Below, piece by piece: positions 16,466 through 25,257 of a stretch of DNA of 42,869 bases (its first letter is position 1; each line of letters starts with the position of its first letter). The translations under genes were made by a program, and so were the position numbers. The notes under the pieces are model-generated. The model was not told the DNA's origin. It worked only from the letters and a program-made list of their open reading frames with translations, and made no database searches. The DNA is from an uncultured Spirochaetia bacterium. Its GTDB lineage: Bacteria > Spirochaetota > CALGPD01. The DNA lies in contig CALGPD010000272.1 of the NCBI GenBank assembly GCA_937960625.1, positions 1-42,869 of the forward strand, read 5' to 3'.

Positions 16466-17409
16466 TTTTCATCCTGTTTAAATTTTATTAAAGACGTGAT
16501 TATTTCATTCACTTTCACGTTGACATTAAACTCTTTACCATATTCAACTATTTTACCGTTTAAAGCATCAATCTCTGTGCGTCTTCCGTTACTAATATCC
16601 TGATACATTGACGAATGGTGTTTTCTCGTTGGTGGAACAAGTTTTTCGTAAAAAACTTCACAATAAGTTTTTGCATCCGGAATAACCATTTCTATTTTCA
16701 TTTTGTCAGCAACGCTATATATTTCTTCTATTATGTTATTCATTAAGTCAACAGTGTTTTTATTATCTGCCAACTCACCATAAGATACTTGCAGTATGGC
16801 ACCAAGAGGATTCAAAGCGCAGTTATATAATGCCTTTGCCCAGATATACCCCATAATATTATTAGAAATTTCAGTTGGGATTTTGGCAGAATTTAAATCA
16901 GCGCTTACCTGTTCCAGAATTTTTTGGTTTTTTCTACTAAAAGGCAAGCCTAATAATACTTTATCTGCATAAACCGTTACTAATGCTGTTCCCGGTGTAT
17001 TGATTTCAACACCGAAAATAACCCTTGCTCCGGCTGCCCTGTCATTACCTGTAATAGATTTGATTTTTTCAACATTGCCCAGCCCGTTTTGGATAGATAT
17101 ACAAATACCGCCGGGTTTTAATAAATGTATAACGGGTTTTAACGCAGTTTCCGTATCATTACTTTTAACGCAGAGAAGTATTACATCAAACCTGCCGGTG
17201 CTGTTTTCTATATCGTTAGGATAATAGGCATTGATTTTATCAACTGAATGATTTCCCCAGATGCCTTCAATTTTTATCCCATTTTGCTTTATTTCATCAA
17301 AGTGCTGTCCAAGGCCGGTATAAGTAACGAGTTTACCGGATAACTCAAGCATTCCTCCGAAAACCGTGCCTAACGCCCCAGCTCCAACAACAAGGTAATT
17401 CATATCCAT
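16462..17409 (-). CDS. panE: 2-dehydropantoate 2-reductase family protein
   Basis: Likely NADPH-dependent reduction of 2-dehydropantoate to pantoate in coenzyme A synthesis. The N-terminal Rossmann motif is VVGAGALGTVFGG. SIQNGLGNVE, the family lysine in the IWAKALYNCALNPLGA motif, and a C-terminal helical domain with SSMYQDISNGRRTEIDALNG are all typical of the ketopantoate reductase/ApbA family. GGAG lies six bases before ATG 17409. No other pan gene is nearby. Members of this fold also act on other 2-oxo acids, so the exact substrate is inference. Confidence 0.88.
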   Translation of the reverse strand: MDMNYLVVGAGALGTVFGGMLELSGKLVTYTGLGQHFDEIKQNGIKIEGIWGNHSVDKINAYYPNDIENSTGRFDVILLCVKSNDTETALKPVIHLLKPGGICISIQNGLGNVEKIKSITGNDRAAGARVIFGVEINTPGTALVTVYADKVLLGLPFSRKNQKILEQVSADLNSAKIPTEISNNIMGYIWAKALYNCALNPLGAILQVSYGELADNKNTVDLMNNIIEEIYSVADKMKIEMVIPDAKTYCEVFYEKLVPPTRKHHSSMYQDISNGRRTEIDALNGKIVEYGKEFNVNVKVNEIITSLIKFKQDEN

Positions 17410-17530
17410 ATAGTTCTCCGTTAGAAAAATATCGTGAATAACTTAATAAAAAATTGAGGGGTTATAAATGAAAAAGATTATTTTTAATAAATAGCTTTTT
17501 CTTTTTTTGTTTTGTCGAAATTTATTCTCT

Positions 17531-17574
17531 TATGTAGTAAATTTGTTTCATACATGGTGTAAAAAAACTACATA
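17531..17574. promoter_or_regulatory. Inverted repeat, possible enhancer-binding site
   Basis: TATGTAGT (17531-17538) and ACTACATA (17567-17574) are perfect inverted 8-mers 28 bp apart. They lie about 90-130 bp before the sigma-54 promoter, where enhancer-binding proteins usually bind. The binding role is inference. The rest of the gap back to 17410 is AT-rich with nothing else seen. Confidence 0.3.
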
Positions 17575-17660
17575 CTAATTAATAGTCGAAATATTTTATG
17601 AAAATTATGTTGAAATTCCTGAAATAATACCGAAAATTCATTTGTATAATAATATATAAG

Positions 17661-17676
17661 TGGCATGATAATTGCA
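17661..17676 (+). promoter_or_regulatory. Sigma-54 (RpoN) promoter
   Basis: TGGCATGATAATTGCA matches the -24/-12 consensus TGGCACG-N4-TTGCA with one substitution, and has the invariant GG-N10-GC spacing. The predicted start is near 17687, about 26 nt before ATG 17713. I found no second site of this quality, but did not search exhaustively. Confidence 0.7.
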
Positions 17677-17712
17677 CTTATATTGTTATATGCTCATTAA
17701 GGAGAATTTAAA

Positions 17713-17832
17713 ATGATTGTATCTTTCAAAAAACTAACCAAAAAAAGCGTTAAACACGGTGTAAATGTTTTATGTTTTAGTGCAGAAAACAAAGCGGAAA
17801 ATTTTATTATTAAAAGGCCGGAAAATATTTAG
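17713..17832 (+). CDS. 39-residue protein under sigma-54 control
   Basis: A short frame with an excellent ribosome site (AAGGAG, eight bases before the ATG) behind a near-consensus sigma-54 promoter. The product is basic in its first half (MIVSFKKLTKKSVKHGVNVL), has one cysteine in LCFSAENK, and ends IIKRPENI. There is no signal peptide or membrane segment, and I recognise no family. Promoter, ribosome site and ORF line up at normal distances, which is the main evidence that it is expressed. It converges with the acetyltransferase gene 27 bases away. Confidence 0.6.
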   Translation: MIVSFKKLTKKSVKHGVNVLCFSAENKAENFIIKRPENI

Positions 17833-17859
17833 AAGGCAAACAAGGAAACAGATAACAAT

Positions 17860-18312
17860 TTAACTTAAACGCAGAATCATTGCAATTTCATCACAATCAG
17901 GGAATTTCGGACAATTAACACAATCCGCCCAAACTTTATGAGGCAGTTCGCTTTTTTCAATTTCTTTAAATCCAAGTTTGTTAAAAAAACCGGGTTTGTA
18001 GGTTAGAGAAAAGACCTTTTTAATTTCAAGCATTTTTGCTTCATCAATACACGCTAAAACTAGTTCCCTGCCAATTCCTGTAGATTGCTCGCTCTCTTCA
18101 ACAGCTAATGACCTGACTTCGGCTAAATCTTCCCATGTAATATGAAGAGCGCAAGCGCCGATAACTTCGCCCTGCTTTTCATATACAAAGTAATCCCTAA
18201 TGCATTCGTAAATCTGAGCAAAAGAACGCGCAAGCATTTCACCTCTCTTGGCGAATTCCATTGCAAGTTTGTGTATCTGTTTAGCATCCGTAAGTCTAGC
18301 TTTTCTAACCAT
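17860..18312 (-). CDS. argA: Short-form N-acetylglutamate synthase (GNAT)
   Basis: GNAT-fold N-acetyltransferase of about 150 residues. The acetyl-CoA loop is in VEESEQSTGIGRELVLACI, preceded by DLAEVRSLAV. The C-terminus HKVWADCVNCPKFPDCDEIAM is, to my knowledge, characteristic of the small stand-alone amino-acid N-acetyltransferases that start arginine synthesis; its three cysteines may bind a metal. ATG 18312 is chosen because GGAG lies six bases before it, rather than an upstream in-frame ATG at 18333. No other arg gene is nearby, so the arginine role rests on family similarity. Confidence 0.8.
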   Translation of the reverse strand: MVRKARLTDAKQIHKLAMEFAKRGEMLARSFAQIYECIRDYFVYEKQGEVIGACALHITWEDLAEVRSLAVEESEQSTGIGRELVLACIDEAKMLEIKKVFSLTYKPGFFNKLGFKEIEKSELPHKVWADCVNCPKFPDCDEIAMILRLS

Positions 18313-18515
18313 AATATTCTCCAGTATTATCAATGAATAATATTATATTAAAATAGAAGATAACTGAAAAGTATTTTCAACGTATTTATTCATAAACTTA
18401 TAAATGTAGATTTCTAATTTTTATATGGATGTATTTAATAAAGAAGAAAATTGAAATAAACTATAGTAATATTTTTTTTTGCTATTTTATAAAGATTTTA
18501 AAGTTAATATGATAT

Positions 18516-19655
18516 TTAAATGCCAATTTCTTTTATCAATAATTGTATTTTAGGCACTATGTCATCCAAAGGCAGGATTATATCAATACCGCCCTGCTCA
18601 ACTGCAACTTTAGGCATACCGTATACAACGCATGTATTAGCGCTTTGAGCTATTGTTATTGCACCTACAGCGGATAATTCGTTGATTTCCTTTGCCCCGT
18701 CTTTACCCATTCCTGTCATAATAATTGAAATACATTCTTCTCCTAGAACATCTTTAGATGATAAAAATAAAACTCCCGCGGATGGGCGGTGGCCGTTACA
18801 ATGAGGTTCCTGATTAATACCCATATAAATTTCTTTTGAACTTCCTTTTAAAACAAGATGGCGGTTGCCCTGAGCAATGTAAATATTACCGGGTTTGGCA
18901 ATCAACCCGTCTCTCGCTTCTTGAGCAGTCATTTTACATATTTCGTCTAAACCGGATGCAAACTCTTTGGTAAATCCCTCGGGCATATGCTGAACTATAA
19001 ATATGGGCAGAGGGAAATTTTTTGGAAAAAGCGGCAAAATTTTTCTTAAAGCGTTTGGCCCGCCGGTGGAAATTCCAATACAAATTGCTTTTATTTTTTT
19101 TATTTTGGAGATTTTTTCTTCAAGAGATTTTTTCGGTATAACCGGCGTAGATTGAGATTTAACACTTTGTAAATGATATTCCTGTAGAATTGCTTCAGAA
19201 TGCTTTAATTCTTCTTGCTCTATCTTTTTCTTTTGCTCAACAGTGAGTATATTGCTGCGGTGGTAATAATGGATTTTACTTCTAATTTCCTCAGCCAGCG
19301 TTTCAATATCCATTGAAATAGCGCCTGATGGTTTAATTATAAAATCGCTTGCGCCCATGGACATGGTTTTAAAAATTATTTCCGGTTGGCTTTTTCCTAA
19401 AGAGGAAACTACTATAACCGGAGTTTGAATTCCCAGTTCTTTTCTCATTTTAAGAAATTCTATACCGTTCATGCCCGGCATCTCAAGATCGCACAATACA
19501 ACATCCGGGCCGAATTTCTTTATTTTTTTCAAAGCAAACAACCCGTTCATAGCAGTATCAACAACCTCAAGTTCAGGGTCTTCAGATACAATTTTGGAGA
19601 TTAATTTGCGCATTATGGATGAATCATCAACAACAAGAACTTTTACTTTAGCCAC
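18516..19655 (-). CDS. cheB: Chemotaxis protein-glutamate methylesterase CheB
   Basis: Removes methyl groups from chemoreceptor glutamates and deamidates glutamines. The receiver domain (residues 1-125) has acidic residues D10/D11, phospho-acceptor D56 in LCDLEMPG, and K108. A charged linker of about 60 residues follows, which is long. The CheB methylesterase domain has the catalytic triad S196 (GISTGGP), H223 (VQHMPEGF) and D319 (MTGMGKDGA). The start is a GTG with only a weak upstream purine run. It follows cheR with a ten-base gap, so both are one transcript. No receptor or cheA/cheW gene is in the window. Confidence 0.95.
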   Translation of the reverse strand: MAKVKVLVVDDSSIMRKLISKIVSEDPELEVVDTAMNGLFALKKIKKFGPDVVLCDLEMPGMNGIEFLKMRKELGIQTPVIVVSSLGKSQPEIIFKTMSMGASDFIIKPSGAISMDIETLAEEIRSKIHYYHRSNILTVEQKKKIEQEELKHSEAILQEYHLQSVKSQSTPVIPKKSLEEKISKIKKIKAICIGISTGGPNALRKILPLFPKNFPLPIFIVQHMPEGFTKEFASGLDEICKMTAQEARDGLIAKPGNIYIAQGNRHLVLKGSSKEIYMGINQEPHCNGHRPSAGVLFLSSKDVLGEECISIIMTGMGKDGAKEINELSAVGAITIAQSANTCVVYGMPKVAVEQGGIDIILPLDDIVPKIQLLIKEIGI

Positions 19656-19665
19656 AACTTAATAA

Positions 19666-20478
19666 CTATCCTTTAACTTTTCTATATATAATAGCGTCTT
19701 CAATTTTTGAAAATTTAAAATCAGTATCCATTCCATAGAGGCTTTCGGAATGGCCTAAGAATAAATATCCATCTTTGTGTAGAGCTTTTGAAAACTTACC
19801 AACAACTTCTTCCTGAGCTTTTTTATCAAAATATATAATTACATTTCTGCAAAGAATTATATCAAAATCTCTTTCACCGTTGTCATATTTAAGATTATGA
19901 TAATCGAATCTTATTAATTTTCTAAAGAAATCTTTAATCTTATAGCCTTTGTCTATTTTATCAAAATATTTTGCAAGATAAGCTTCAGGAATGGCATCAC
20001 ATCTTTCTTTAGTGTAATATCCTTCTTTAGCAACGAGCAGAGATTTTAAACTAATATCCGATGCAATAATATTAATATTCCATGTGTCGGGGTCAGGCAG
20101 ATTTTCATATAAATATATTAAAATAGAATACGGCTCTTCCCCTGTTGAACATCCAGCGCTCCATATTTTTATATGCCGGTCCAGTTTTCTTTTAACAATT
20201 TCAGGTATTATACCGTGTTTAAGAGCTTTAAAATGTGCATCATTTCTAAAAAATTTAGTCAAGTTTGTAGTAACACTATCTAGCAAAATTTTTAATTCTT
20301 CATGGTCTGCTGATACTATTTTATAATACTCTTCAGGAATTTCTATTTGTTTTTTTCTGCATCTTTCTTTAATCCGGGATTCCAATATAGGCCTGTTGAT
20401 ATCTGAAAACGAAATACCGCTTTCTTTATAGATTAAATCCTTAATTAATGTGAATTCTTGGTCAGTTAAAAATCGCAA
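19666..20478 (-). CDS. cheR: Chemotaxis protein methyltransferase CheR
   Basis: S-adenosylmethionine-dependent methylation of chemoreceptor glutamates, opposing CheB. The N-terminal helical domain (about 1-75) includes SVTTNLTKFFRN. The Rossmann domain has the SAM-binding IWSAGCSTGEEPYS, ASDIS, and FDIILCRNVIIYFD. The C-terminal KDGYLFLGHSESL is typical. The start is TTG 20478 (no ATG or GTG in frame upstream; GGGTA is the only weak ribosome site). It is the first gene of the cheR-cheB pair. The 359-bp region upstream is AT-rich, with a terminator for the next gene at 20778-20810. Confidence 0.95.
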   Translation of the reverse strand: MRFLTDQEFTLIKDLIYKESGISFSDINRPILESRIKERCRKKQIEIPEEYYKIVSADHEELKILLDSVTTNLTKFFRNDAHFKALKHGIIPEIVKRKLDRHIKIWSAGCSTGEEPYSILIYLYENLPDPDTWNINIIASDISLKSLLVAKEGYYTKERCDAIPEAYLAKYFDKIDKGYKIKDFFRKLIRFDYHNLKYDNGERDFDIILCRNVIIYFDKKAQEEVVGKFSKALHKDGYLFLGHSESLYGMDTDFKFSKIEDAIIYRKVKG

Positions 20479-20777
20479 AATTTTTACCCATTTATTGTAT
20501 TTTATTTTATATTATCGGCTTTAATAATCATTAAAAATAAAAAAACAAAATAATGATTATGAAAAAATATTAACATTATTGTACAATAAAATTCAACAAT
20601 TTATTTTTAAAATTATTTCACATATTATCGAAATAATCATTAATTAATTTTTATCATAATAAAATTTATTCGGAATATATTTTAAAGAATGGCCAATAAA
20701 TTATAACTGTTATTTATATTATTTATTTACGGAAAAATTTTATTTAGCAAAGAGGCTTATAAGTGAACGCCAAGCAT

Positions 20778-20810
20778 AAAAAAAACCACATCCAAAATAG
20801 AATGTGGTTT
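20778..20810 (-). terminator. Intrinsic terminator of the glycan-binding lipoprotein gene
   Basis: AAACCACAT (20783-20791) with ATGTGGTTT (20802-20810), followed on the minus strand by a run of eight T (20778-20785). It lies 28 bases past the stop. Confidence 0.85.
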
Positions 20811-20837
20811 ATAAAATTTATTTAAGTTTTATTGTTT

Positions 20838-21947
20838 TTAATTTCCCGTTCCGCTGTTTCCAGAATTATCTTCTGGTTTTAAACCACTTGTTCCTGATTT
20901 GTTTTCGTTTTCAGTTTCAGCAGGTGGGGTTCCCTCACCTTTTTTAATTAATATTTCACTGATTGTTGTATCCGGGTCTTTTCCCTTATATACATCTTCA
21001 ATGGTTAATTTTGCAAAAGAGCCTTCAAATGTACCTAAATATTGAAAAGACAAATTGTTGTCTTTAAGTTCAACTGTTTTAGTCTGGGTATCTGTTTCAA
21101 TTTTTATTTTTCTAACTCTTGAATTTATTTTATAAAGTTTTTTGTTTGCGGCATAGCCATTGATAATTGATAAATTAAACTTCTGCATTCCGCTTTTAAA
21201 TTCAATTTTAATCCATTCTCCTCTTCCTTGTCCCTTTACTCCTTCAATCCATGCTGTGGATTTTTTCCCATCAAAAGCCATATCTGCAGTATGCCTTCTT
21301 TCCGAACCAATAGCTCCAATATAGGTTGATGAAGAAGTTAAACTAATTTTACCTAAATCTTCAATATATTTTACCATTTCAATTTTTACATTAGCTGTGC
21401 TTTCAGGTGAAAGATGGGCATTTTGCATCCACATATTCTTATCTCTTAAGCCTGATTCGGAAACAAGTATATTCACTTTTGACCAATTACGCTTTTCTTC
21501 AATAATAAAAACCTTAATACCGCCCTTAATATCATATTGTTTTGAATTAGTGTCTGGGAGTGAATAGTAATATGCTTCTTTTTTGTTTACAACAGCGATT
21601 TTTAATTTCCTTGCATACACATGTGATCTTTTGTATCCGCCTTTAAACTCATATTTACTTCTTACCCAATAAACATCATCCTCGCCAGGAAGTTTGCACT
21701 TTGTAAAATAGTGCTTTACTCCGTCTTTTTCAAGTACTCGTGTTTCATCCGATAATTCAATTTTTTGTCCCCGTTTAACAGTACCTTTATAATTTCCCGC
21801 GCTCTTTAAACTCGGTTGTTTATAATAATAGGTTTTTAAAGAAACAAATCCGTTTTTAAATTTGTCTTCTTTGGGTTCAGGGCCTTTTTTTCCCTTACCA
21901 CAAGAAAATAGAGATAAAATTAATAAAAATACTACCATTTTTTTCAT
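20838..21947 (-). CDS. Lipoprotein with SH3-like part and NADase-type glycan-binding domain
   Basis: The lipoprotein signal is MKKMVVFLLILSLFSC, with AGGAG before the ATG. Residues about 30-190 contain two SH3-like beta segments (with VKRGQKIELSDETRV and GGIKVFIIEEKRNWSKV). From about 210 to 340 the sequence matches the NADase-type glycan-binding (discoidin-like) domain: TADMAFDGKKSTAWIEG, GEWIKIEF, IINGYAANKKLYKINSRV and VYKGKDPDTTISEILI. The last 30 residues are a Glu/Asn/Gly/Ser-rich tail. This domain is widespread in spirochaete envelope lipoproteins and is thought to bind sugars. Despite the name there is no catalytic NADase domain. Confidence 0.82.
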   Translation of the reverse strand: MKKMVVFLLILSLFSCGKGKKGPEPKEDKFKNGFVSLKTYYYKQPSLKSAGNYKGTVKRGQKIELSDETRVLEKDGVKHYFTKCKLPGEDDVYWVRSKYEFKGGYKRSHVYARKLKIAVVNKKEAYYYSLPDTNSKQYDIKGGIKVFIIEEKRNWSKVNILVSESGLRDKNMWMQNAHLSPESTANVKIEMVKYIEDLGKISLTSSSTYIGAIGSERRHTADMAFDGKKSTAWIEGVKGQGRGEWIKIEFKSGMQKFNLSIINGYAANKKLYKINSRVRKIKIETDTQTKTVELKDNNLSFQYLGTFEGSFAKLTIEDVYKGKDPDTTISEILIKKGEGTPPAETENENKSGTSGLKPEDNSGNSGTGN

Positions 21948-22027
21948 TACTTACTCCTGAATGTTGTTTTTGACTTTAGTAAAATGTATTTAAATATCTG
22001 TTTATATTCAAATATGATAATAAATTA

Positions 22028-22870
22028 CTAAATATTTTTTATAAAAATTGCCTCATAATCATACTCTCGGTTTTTATTAATTGTATAAAAACCGGGATTT
22101 ATATCATGAACAAAATACATCCACGCATCTTCATTAATACACCGTTCTAAAAGGTTGATTTTATTTTCTTCGCTTTTTAAAGGGTAATAATCATAAGCCG
22201 TATTCCACAAAGGATGCACCATCTCCTTTTGGCCGATTAAATCTCCTGGATAATATACATTGCGGGAACCGGTTTCAACCTTGATAATATTCATTGCATT
22301 AACATGTCCGTCAACCGGATAAACAGTTATAAAATCTGTGATGCTTTTCATTCCGTTAACTAATTCCAATTGGCCGGTTTCATAGAGAGGCTCATAGTTT
22401 TCTATTAAATACGTTGCCCTTGTTCTTGATGTAGGGCTTATTGCATCATCGTATTCGCGTTCCTGAATATAATAATTCGCGTTTGGCAGTGACGCTTTTA
22501 TCTTTCCATTGTCTAAAATTGTGCAGCCTCCGGAATGGTCAACGTGTAAATGTGTTAATATACAATGTGTAATATCAGAGGGATAAAAACCGTGTTCTCC
22601 CAGGGCATCGGCAATTGAAATACTTTGTTCAACTCCATAAGCCCTTAAAGTTTTATCGCTAAGCTTATGGCCGAAGCCAAGATCAAATACAGCCTTAACG
22701 TTATCCTTTATAACGAGCAATGAATTTATGGACAACATGATTCTGTTTTCGCTGTCAGTTTCAACTTTTCTGCTCCATATTTTTTTTGGAATTATTCCGA
22801 AAACAGGGCCTGCGTCAACCTTATACGTTCCAAGAAATAAAGGATAAAACTCAACTCCGCCAATTTCCAT
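22028..22870 (-). CDS. Metallo-beta-lactamase-fold hydrolase
   Basis: Zinc hydrolase of the glyoxalase II / lactonase type. The core motif THLHVDHSGG gives H107, H109, D111 and H112. VDGHV near residue 195 and YYPGDLIGQ near 220 supply the later ligands, and FVHDINPG near 255 the last histidine. The overall layout (280 residues, NSLLVIKDNVKAVFDLGFG early) resembles AHL-lactonase-like and alkyl-hydrolase-like family members. The substrate is unknown and there is no sign of a quorum-sensing system nearby. No signal peptide, so cytoplasmic. A divergent promoter region of about 65 bp is shared with the next gene. Confidence 0.85.
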   Translation of the reverse strand: MEIGGVEFYPLFLGTYKVDAGPVFGIIPKKIWSRKVETDSENRIMLSINSLLVIKDNVKAVFDLGFGHKLSDKTLRAYGVEQSISIADALGEHGFYPSDITHCILTHLHVDHSGGCTILDNGKIKASLPNANYYIQEREYDDAISPTSRTRATYLIENYEPLYETGQLELVNGMKSITDFITVYPVDGHVNAMNIIKVETGSRNVYYPGDLIGQKEMVHPLWNTAYDYYPLKSEENKINLLERCINEDAWMYFVHDINPGFYTINKNREYDYEAIFIKNI

Positions 22871-22937
22871 AAATTATGCCTTTCGAAAGTGAAGTAAAAA
22901 TAGTATATTTAATAATAGTACTTTTTGGATTTTTATC

Positions 22938-23579
22938 ATGAAAAAAACTATACTATTATGCTTTCTTTTTATTCTTCCAATTAATTTTGCAAATACTTTG
23001 AATATCAACAATGTACATAAAATCCCGCAATCCCAATTACAAAACCCGGGAATACAAAACGTCCCTCCAGTGAAAATTGAAGGTTTTGTTCTGGGTATGT
23101 TGAAAAAAGACTTTAATAAATTACTATACTTTAAATACAAAAAGGATAAAGTAAATATTATTGAATTACAGAAAAAAAATCCAAATATACAAGTATATAA
23201 GGTAAAAACCGGGACAACATTGAATTTCGCGTTTTACATATACGGCAATATGCTTGCTAAAATATATATCATAATTTTACGGCCTTACGGCTCTATGAAT
23301 ACACTGCTTCAAAAACACATGAACAGGTACGGCAGGGTTTCTCATGTATGGCAGGGAAAAACTGGTAGGTTTTATGCTCAAGGGTTTTACTGGAAAAAAT
23401 ATTTCTGGCAATCCAATTATAATTATAAACCCGGATTTGATACGAAATGGCTTGATATACCCGTTGTAATTACTCTTGATTTTTCTATGAGATACCGGTT
23501 TGTGCGACGGGCTGTTTACGGCTATTGTTATTCAGGAAAATTTCTAAATCAATATTTTGGAACCTATATTGAACATTAA
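22938..23579 (+). CDS. Secreted protein of unknown function
   Basis: The signal peptide MKKTILLCFLFILPINFANT is followed by a 190-residue mature protein rich in Lys and aromatics. FVLGMLKKDFNKLL and TLNFAFYIYGNMLAKIYII suggest a two-layer alpha/beta unit of the kind seen in small periplasmic proteins that track a substrate (GxxxxDF.. opening). RFYAQGFYWKKYFWQSNYNY is unusually aromatic. No family recognised. Its last 23 bases overlap the start of the ankyrin-repeat gene, which suggests joint expression. Confidence 0.75.
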   Translation: MKKTILLCFLFILPINFANTLNINNVHKIPQSQLQNPGIQNVPPVKIEGFVLGMLKKDFNKLLYFKYKKDKVNIIELQKKNPNIQVYKVKTGTTLNFAFYIYGNMLAKIYIIILRPYGSMNTLLQKHMNRYGRVSHVWQGKTGRFYAQGFYWKKYFWQSNYNYKPGFDTKWLDIPVVITLDFSMRYRFVRRAVYGYCYSGKFLNQYFGTYIEH

Positions 23580-24765
23580 ATCAAATTTCCGTCAAGCACA
23601 ACGATTTGTTTATTCTCTAATTTTAATTTTTTTGTTCACAAAATATAATGTTTATTCGGAAAAATCTATTGTATACACTAAAAAAACTAACGTAAAAGTA
23701 AATCATAAAGCGATGTATGCAATAAAATATTTAATTGAGAAGAATAATTTTACGGCATTCAGGCATTTCATGAAAAAAGGCATGTATATCAACATAGTTG
23801 ATTATAAGCGCATGACACCGTTAATGTATGCTTGCATATATTCCCGACTCAGAATGATAAAATTTTTGTTAAAATACGGCGCGATTGTTAATCTACAGGA
23901 CAAATATTCAAAAACAGCTTTATTATATGCATGTTCAGGTATAAATCAGGCATTAATCAAGCTCCTTGTTGCTAGGGGAGCCGACGTCAATCACAACGAT
24001 ATCCGGCATAATACCGCATTGATATACGCAGTTAATAACGGTTTATACGCCTCGGTGAAATTCCTCGTTATGCACCGGGCACGTATTAACCATAAAAACA
24101 GGGCAGGGTATAGTGCTTTGATGATTGCGGCAAAAAAAGGATTCTACAACATACTGAAATATTTAATTCAAAGGGGCGCTGATAAAAACGCAAAAAACAA
24201 AAAGAGACAAACCGCTTTAATACTGTCGGTTATACACGGCAATAATGGAATTTCAAGACTGCTTGTAAACTTTAATGCCAACGTGAATATTTACGATGCG
24301 CGTAAGAACACGGCTTTGACTTATGCGTGCATTAATGGTGATGTAAATACTGTGCTCTTACTCATCCGGTCCGGAGCTGAAATTAACACGCAGAACAATA
24401 CAGGTAAAACACCGTTGATTTATGCAGGCATGGCGGGGCATATTAACGTTGTCAGGTATTTGATTCGTAATAGATGCAACGTGAATATTAAAGACCGTAG
24501 GGGAAATACAGCACTTATTTACAGCTTAAAAAACAGCAAACACGGTGTTAGTAAGTTTTTAATCAAATCCGGAGCTAATATAAATACGCAGAATTTATAT
24601 AAACGCAGCGCGTTATACTATGCGGTTATTGCCGGGGAGGTTGAGATCGTAAAATTGCTCATTAAAAAGGGGATTGATTTATCTAAATTCGGTAAAAAGT
24701 GTTACTATGCTGCTAAAAAATATTTTCGTAATGAAATTGCTGAGATTTTAAAGAATAATATGTAG
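23557..24765 (+). CDS. Secreted ankyrin-repeat protein
   Basis: Nine consecutive 33-residue ankyrin repeats (about residues 85-382) with partial repeats at both ends. Typical units read KTALLYACSG and NTALIYAVNNGLYASVKFLV, and turns such as GADVN, GAEIN and GANIN separate them. A hydrophobic segment FVYSLILIFLFTKYNVYSEK at residues 17-36 is a signal peptide, so the repeats would work in the periplasm or outside as a protein-binding scaffold. The start is TTG 23557 or TTG 23569; both overlap the end of the upstream secreted-protein gene and neither has a strong Shine-Dalgarno, consistent with translational coupling. The partner is unknown. Confidence 0.85.
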   Translation: MEPILNIKSNFRQAQRFVYSLILIFLFTKYNVYSEKSIVYTKKTNVKVNHKAMYAIKYLIEKNNFTAFRHFMKKGMYINIVDYKRMTPLMYACIYSRLRMIKFLLKYGAIVNLQDKYSKTALLYACSGINQALIKLLVARGADVNHNDIRHNTALIYAVNNGLYASVKFLVMHRARINHKNRAGYSALMIAAKKGFYNILKYLIQRGADKNAKNKKRQTALILSVIHGNNGISRLLVNFNANVNIYDARKNTALTYACINGDVNTVLLLIRSGAEINTQNNTGKTPLIYAGMAGHINVVRYLIRNRCNVNIKDRRGNTALIYSLKNSKHGVSKFLIKSGANINTQNLYKRSALYYAVIAGEVEIVKLLIKKGIDLSKFGKKCYYAAKKYFRNEIAEILKNNM

Positions 24766-24983
24766 GGTTTGATTATAGGTTTTGATATGGGTTAAGGTGA
24801 GATAAACTCTTTGGGTTTAGTAATTACGGTTTCCCGCCAAGCAATTTCGTTCGGCTGCTTAATAACGATAATTCTTTGCCATAGATTCCTGGTAGAGGCA
24901 TTGACTTTTGGCTTTAGCGAAGCACGCCCACGGGCTTAATCATTGGCAACGAGAGAACGATGAATTTAGCAGAGGCATCTAAG
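24766..24983. other. Intergenic sequence, no gene seen
   Basis: This segment between the ankyrin gene and the R2 repeat is less AT-rich than other gaps (for example CGAAGCACGCCCACGGGCTT). I see no ORF, terminator or recognisable RNA. It may be decayed coding or mobile-element sequence. Confidence 0.4.
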
Positions 24984-25257
24984 AACGTGAATTTCGATTT
25001 AAAAAAATTACTACAATTTTTTAAAGTTTTATGTCACTGCGAGGAACGTAAGTGACGAAGCAGTCTCATTAAAAAAACCTTATGGGATTGCTTCGCTGCC
25101 GCTCGCAAAGACTAGACACTACGAGATAAATGCTAAAGCAAGCTTGCGTTTGCGTCAAAACCCATGTCACTTGCGAGGAACGAAAGTGACGAAGCAATTT
25201 TTTTGATTTAGTAATTCGAAAGAAATAAATTTATAATTTAAATCTAATTTCACGTTA
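24984..25257 (+). repeat. Dispersed inverted-repeat element, full copy R2
   Basis: It begins AACGTGAATTTCGATTT and ends with AAATCTAATTTCACGTT, which is nearly the reverse complement of the beginning. Inside are two copies of the palindromic unit GCGAGGAACG..GTGACGAAGCA. The length is 274 bp. It contains no transposase and is the size and shape of a MITE-like element. Confidence 0.8.
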
